From contig JAFTXB010000002.1 in assembly GCA_017461825.1 (NCBI GenBank), forward strand, positions 1-5,304: a stretch of 5,304 bases of DNA, read 5' to 3'. The notes beneath the pieces are model-generated. The model was given only the letters and a program-made list of their open reading frames with translations, made no database searches and was not told the DNA's origin. The stretch is from Clostridia bacterium. GTDB taxonomy: Bacteria; Bacillota; Clostridia; Oscillospirales; CAG-272. Below, piece by piece: positions 4,070 to 5,304 of this stretch (its first letter is position 1; each line of letters opens with the position of its first letter). The position numbers were made by a program, and so were the translations under genes.

Positions 4070-4908
4070 AATATGATATGCTGTCGGTTTGGCGGCTCTG
4101 GTGGCTTCTTGCCGTCAGCGTGCTGGGACTGTCGGTGGCAGGCTCGCTTGTTTTGCGCTTCGTCATTTCCAATATGGAGGACAGCAGATTTGCGATCTTG
4201 ACCGCGTTTGGAATGTTTTTCTTTGTCATTTCGTTGGTTGCGATCGTTGCGTCGATCGCGCTGACACAGCTGTTGATCTACTATCGGTTTTATAAGAATT
4301 TCTTCACCGACGAGGGCTATCTCACCTTTACTCTGCCCGTCAGCCGCAGAGATCTTTTGCTTTCCAAAACGCTCAATGCGCTGATCTGGGAGGTGGCACA
4401 CGTCCTTTTGTTGGTTGTTTGTCTGTTTATTTTCCTGCTGGTATCGCCCCCCGTTGGGGATAGCGGCAGGCTGCTCAACACCGACATCGTAGTGGCGATG
4501 CTGGACGTTGTGGCGCAGGCGTGGAACGCGATCGGCGGTTGGCTGATCGTTTACGTCATCGAGGCGATCTTGATTTTGTCGGGCGCGTTTGTATTTTCGT
4601 CAAGCCTGATTCATTTTTGTATCACCATTGGATCGGTTGTGGCGAAAAAGTATAAGCTTTTGGCGGCAATCGGCATCTATTATCTTGTCAATATGCTTTT
4701 GTCCACCGTTCTCCAGATCGTCGGGCTGTTTGGCATCAGCTCGTTTGCGGTTGGCTTTGGCTACAAGCTGGAGGCGATCGGTCAGGGCGCGGGGCTACCC
4801 GCCATTGCGCTGCTTTTGTTGGTGATTGCGCTGATGGTGACATCGGGTGCCTTGATCATGACGTTTATGACACTTGGCAAGCTTGAGCGAAAGCTCAACT
4901 TGGCGTGA
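4051..4908 (+). CDS. ABC-2-type permease, six predicted membrane helices
   Basis: A 285-residue integral membrane protein. Hydrophobic segments lie at about 18-40, 50-77, 110-133, 162-190, 201-230 and 248-273, matching the six-helix ABC-2 export fold. The cytoplasmic-loop motif DEGYLTFTLPVSRRDLLLSK (87-106) is a hallmark of the Firmicutes ABC-2 permeases that pair with such ATPases and probably contacts the ATPase. GGGAGGT (4038-4044) sits six bases before the ATG, inside the end of the ATPase gene. Only one permease is encoded before the next gene, so a homodimer with two ATPase subunits is the simplest model. A second permease beyond the right edge cannot be excluded. Confidence 0.9.
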   Translation: MFKKLLKYDMLSVWRLWWLLAVSVLGLSVAGSLVLRFVISNMEDSRFAILTAFGMFFFVISLVAIVASIALTQLLIYYRFYKNFFTDEGYLTFTLPVSRRDLLLSKTLNALIWEVAHVLLLVVCLFIFLLVSPPVGDSGRLLNTDIVVAMLDVVAQAWNAIGGWLIVYVIEAILILSGAFVFSSSLIHFCITIGSVVAKKYKLLAAIGIYYLVNMLLSTVLQIVGLFGISSFAVGFGYKLEAIGQGAGLPAIALLLLVIALMVTSGALIMTFMTLGKLERKLNLA

Positions 4909-4922
4909 TTGGAGGTGGCATT

Positions 4923-5304
4923 GTGAAAAAAACGGTTTTGAATCGCATTTTCTGTGCATTTGCGGCAGTTCTTTTGCTGGCTTGTACCCTCGCTTTGCCG
5001 ATCTCTGCGACCAAGGATTCCGCATCCGCAACACCGCCCGAGGGCGCGCGCGAGTGGGATCTCTCGGAGGACGGCAAAACGCTCACCGGCGGATTTGATG
5101 TTTACACTCTGTACACGCTCCCCGTTGGTTACTATCTCGATTATCACACCTATTACGAATACTCCAACCCTACGGATACCTATGCAGGCGTTGTGTCCTA
5201 TGAAAAGGACGGGGCATTTGTCTGGCTTGAAAGAAACGAACCGACGTTCTACGCCACCGAGGCGGGAGCCCGAGCACTTGACGCCTTTTTGGAGGGCGAG
5301 GTTG
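4923..5304 (+). CDS. Secreted or lipid-anchored protein of unknown function, 3' end beyond window
   Basis: It starts at GTG 4923, six bases after GGAGGT (4911-4916) and 14 bp past the permease stop, so it is the fourth gene of the operon; 127 codons are visible without a stop. The N-terminus MKKTVLNRIFCAFAAVLLLAC is a clear export signal: basic start, hydrophobic core, then either signal peptidase I cleavage after ISA (27-29) or lipobox-like LLAC cleavage before Cys21 (Leu at -2 is unusual for a lipobox). The mature part begins with a short Ser/Pro/Ala linker (30-43). It then has a Tyr/Asp/Thr-rich segment with TLYTLPVGYYLDYHTYYEY (about 62-80) and repeated aromatic strands, suggesting a beta-rich extracytoplasmic domain. 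I do not recognise a family. Its place beside an ABC exporter suggests a partner at the outer face of the membrane, by inference only. Confidence 0.8.
   Translation, partial: MKKTVLNRIFCAFAAVLLLACTLALPISATKDSASATPPEGAREWDLSEDGKTLTGGFDVYTLYTLPVGYYLDYHTYYEYSNPTDTYAGVVSYEKDGAFVWLERNEPTFYATEAGARALDAFLEGEV

Overview
The window looks like chromosomal DNA of a low-to-mid GC Gram-positive bacterium of the class Clostridia, probably a gut Oscillospirales- or Christensenellales-type lineage. This is inferred from strong AAGGAGG/GGAGGT ribosome binding sites, consensus sigma-A promoters, a tRNA-Thr with a U discriminator and an encoded CCA, a YtrA-type GntR/ABC operon, and a GH127 arabinofuranosidase paired with an AraC regulator. 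No species can be named from the sequence alone.

Layout. (1) Bases 1-597, minus strand: the first 199 codons of a GH127-family beta-L-arabinofuranosidase, running off the left edge. (2) Divergent from it, an AraC-family regulator (about 681-1469, plus). The two genes share a symmetric promoter whose two -10 hexamers overlap in one 14-bp perfect palindrome (627-640). (3) 1597-2151, minus: a GNAT acetyltransferase. It has a perfect-spacing promoter about 130 bp upstream (2280-2308) and a structured leader of about 110 nt ending in a terminator-like stem with a competing hairpin, so it is a candidate riboswitch or attenuator. (4) 2310-2700: no intact gene. It holds a decayed coding remnant (minus, stop at 2398), a 15-bp stem with a GAAA loop, a 22-bp direct repeat matching the 3' end and terminator of the nearby tRNA, two perfect small hairpins and a triple heptamer repeat. 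(5) 2697-2772, minus: tRNA-Thr(CGT) with its own consensus promoter and a 14-bp terminator. (6) 2830-2920: an A-tract-rich, probably bent spacer. (7) 2988 to the right edge, plus: a tightly coupled operon of a GntR/YtrA-type repressor, an ABC ATPase, an ABC-2-type six-helix permease and a secreted protein of unknown function that runs off the right edge.

How the genes work together. The AraC protein very probably controls the divergent arabinofuranosidase. The GntR protein probably represses its own operon through an operator over the -10 and start region, releasing an ABC export or envelope-stress system when induced. The best candidates for something undescribed are the GNAT leader RNA and the symmetric divergent promoter. 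The tRNA-adjacent repeat region is a likely mobile or repeat-element scar.
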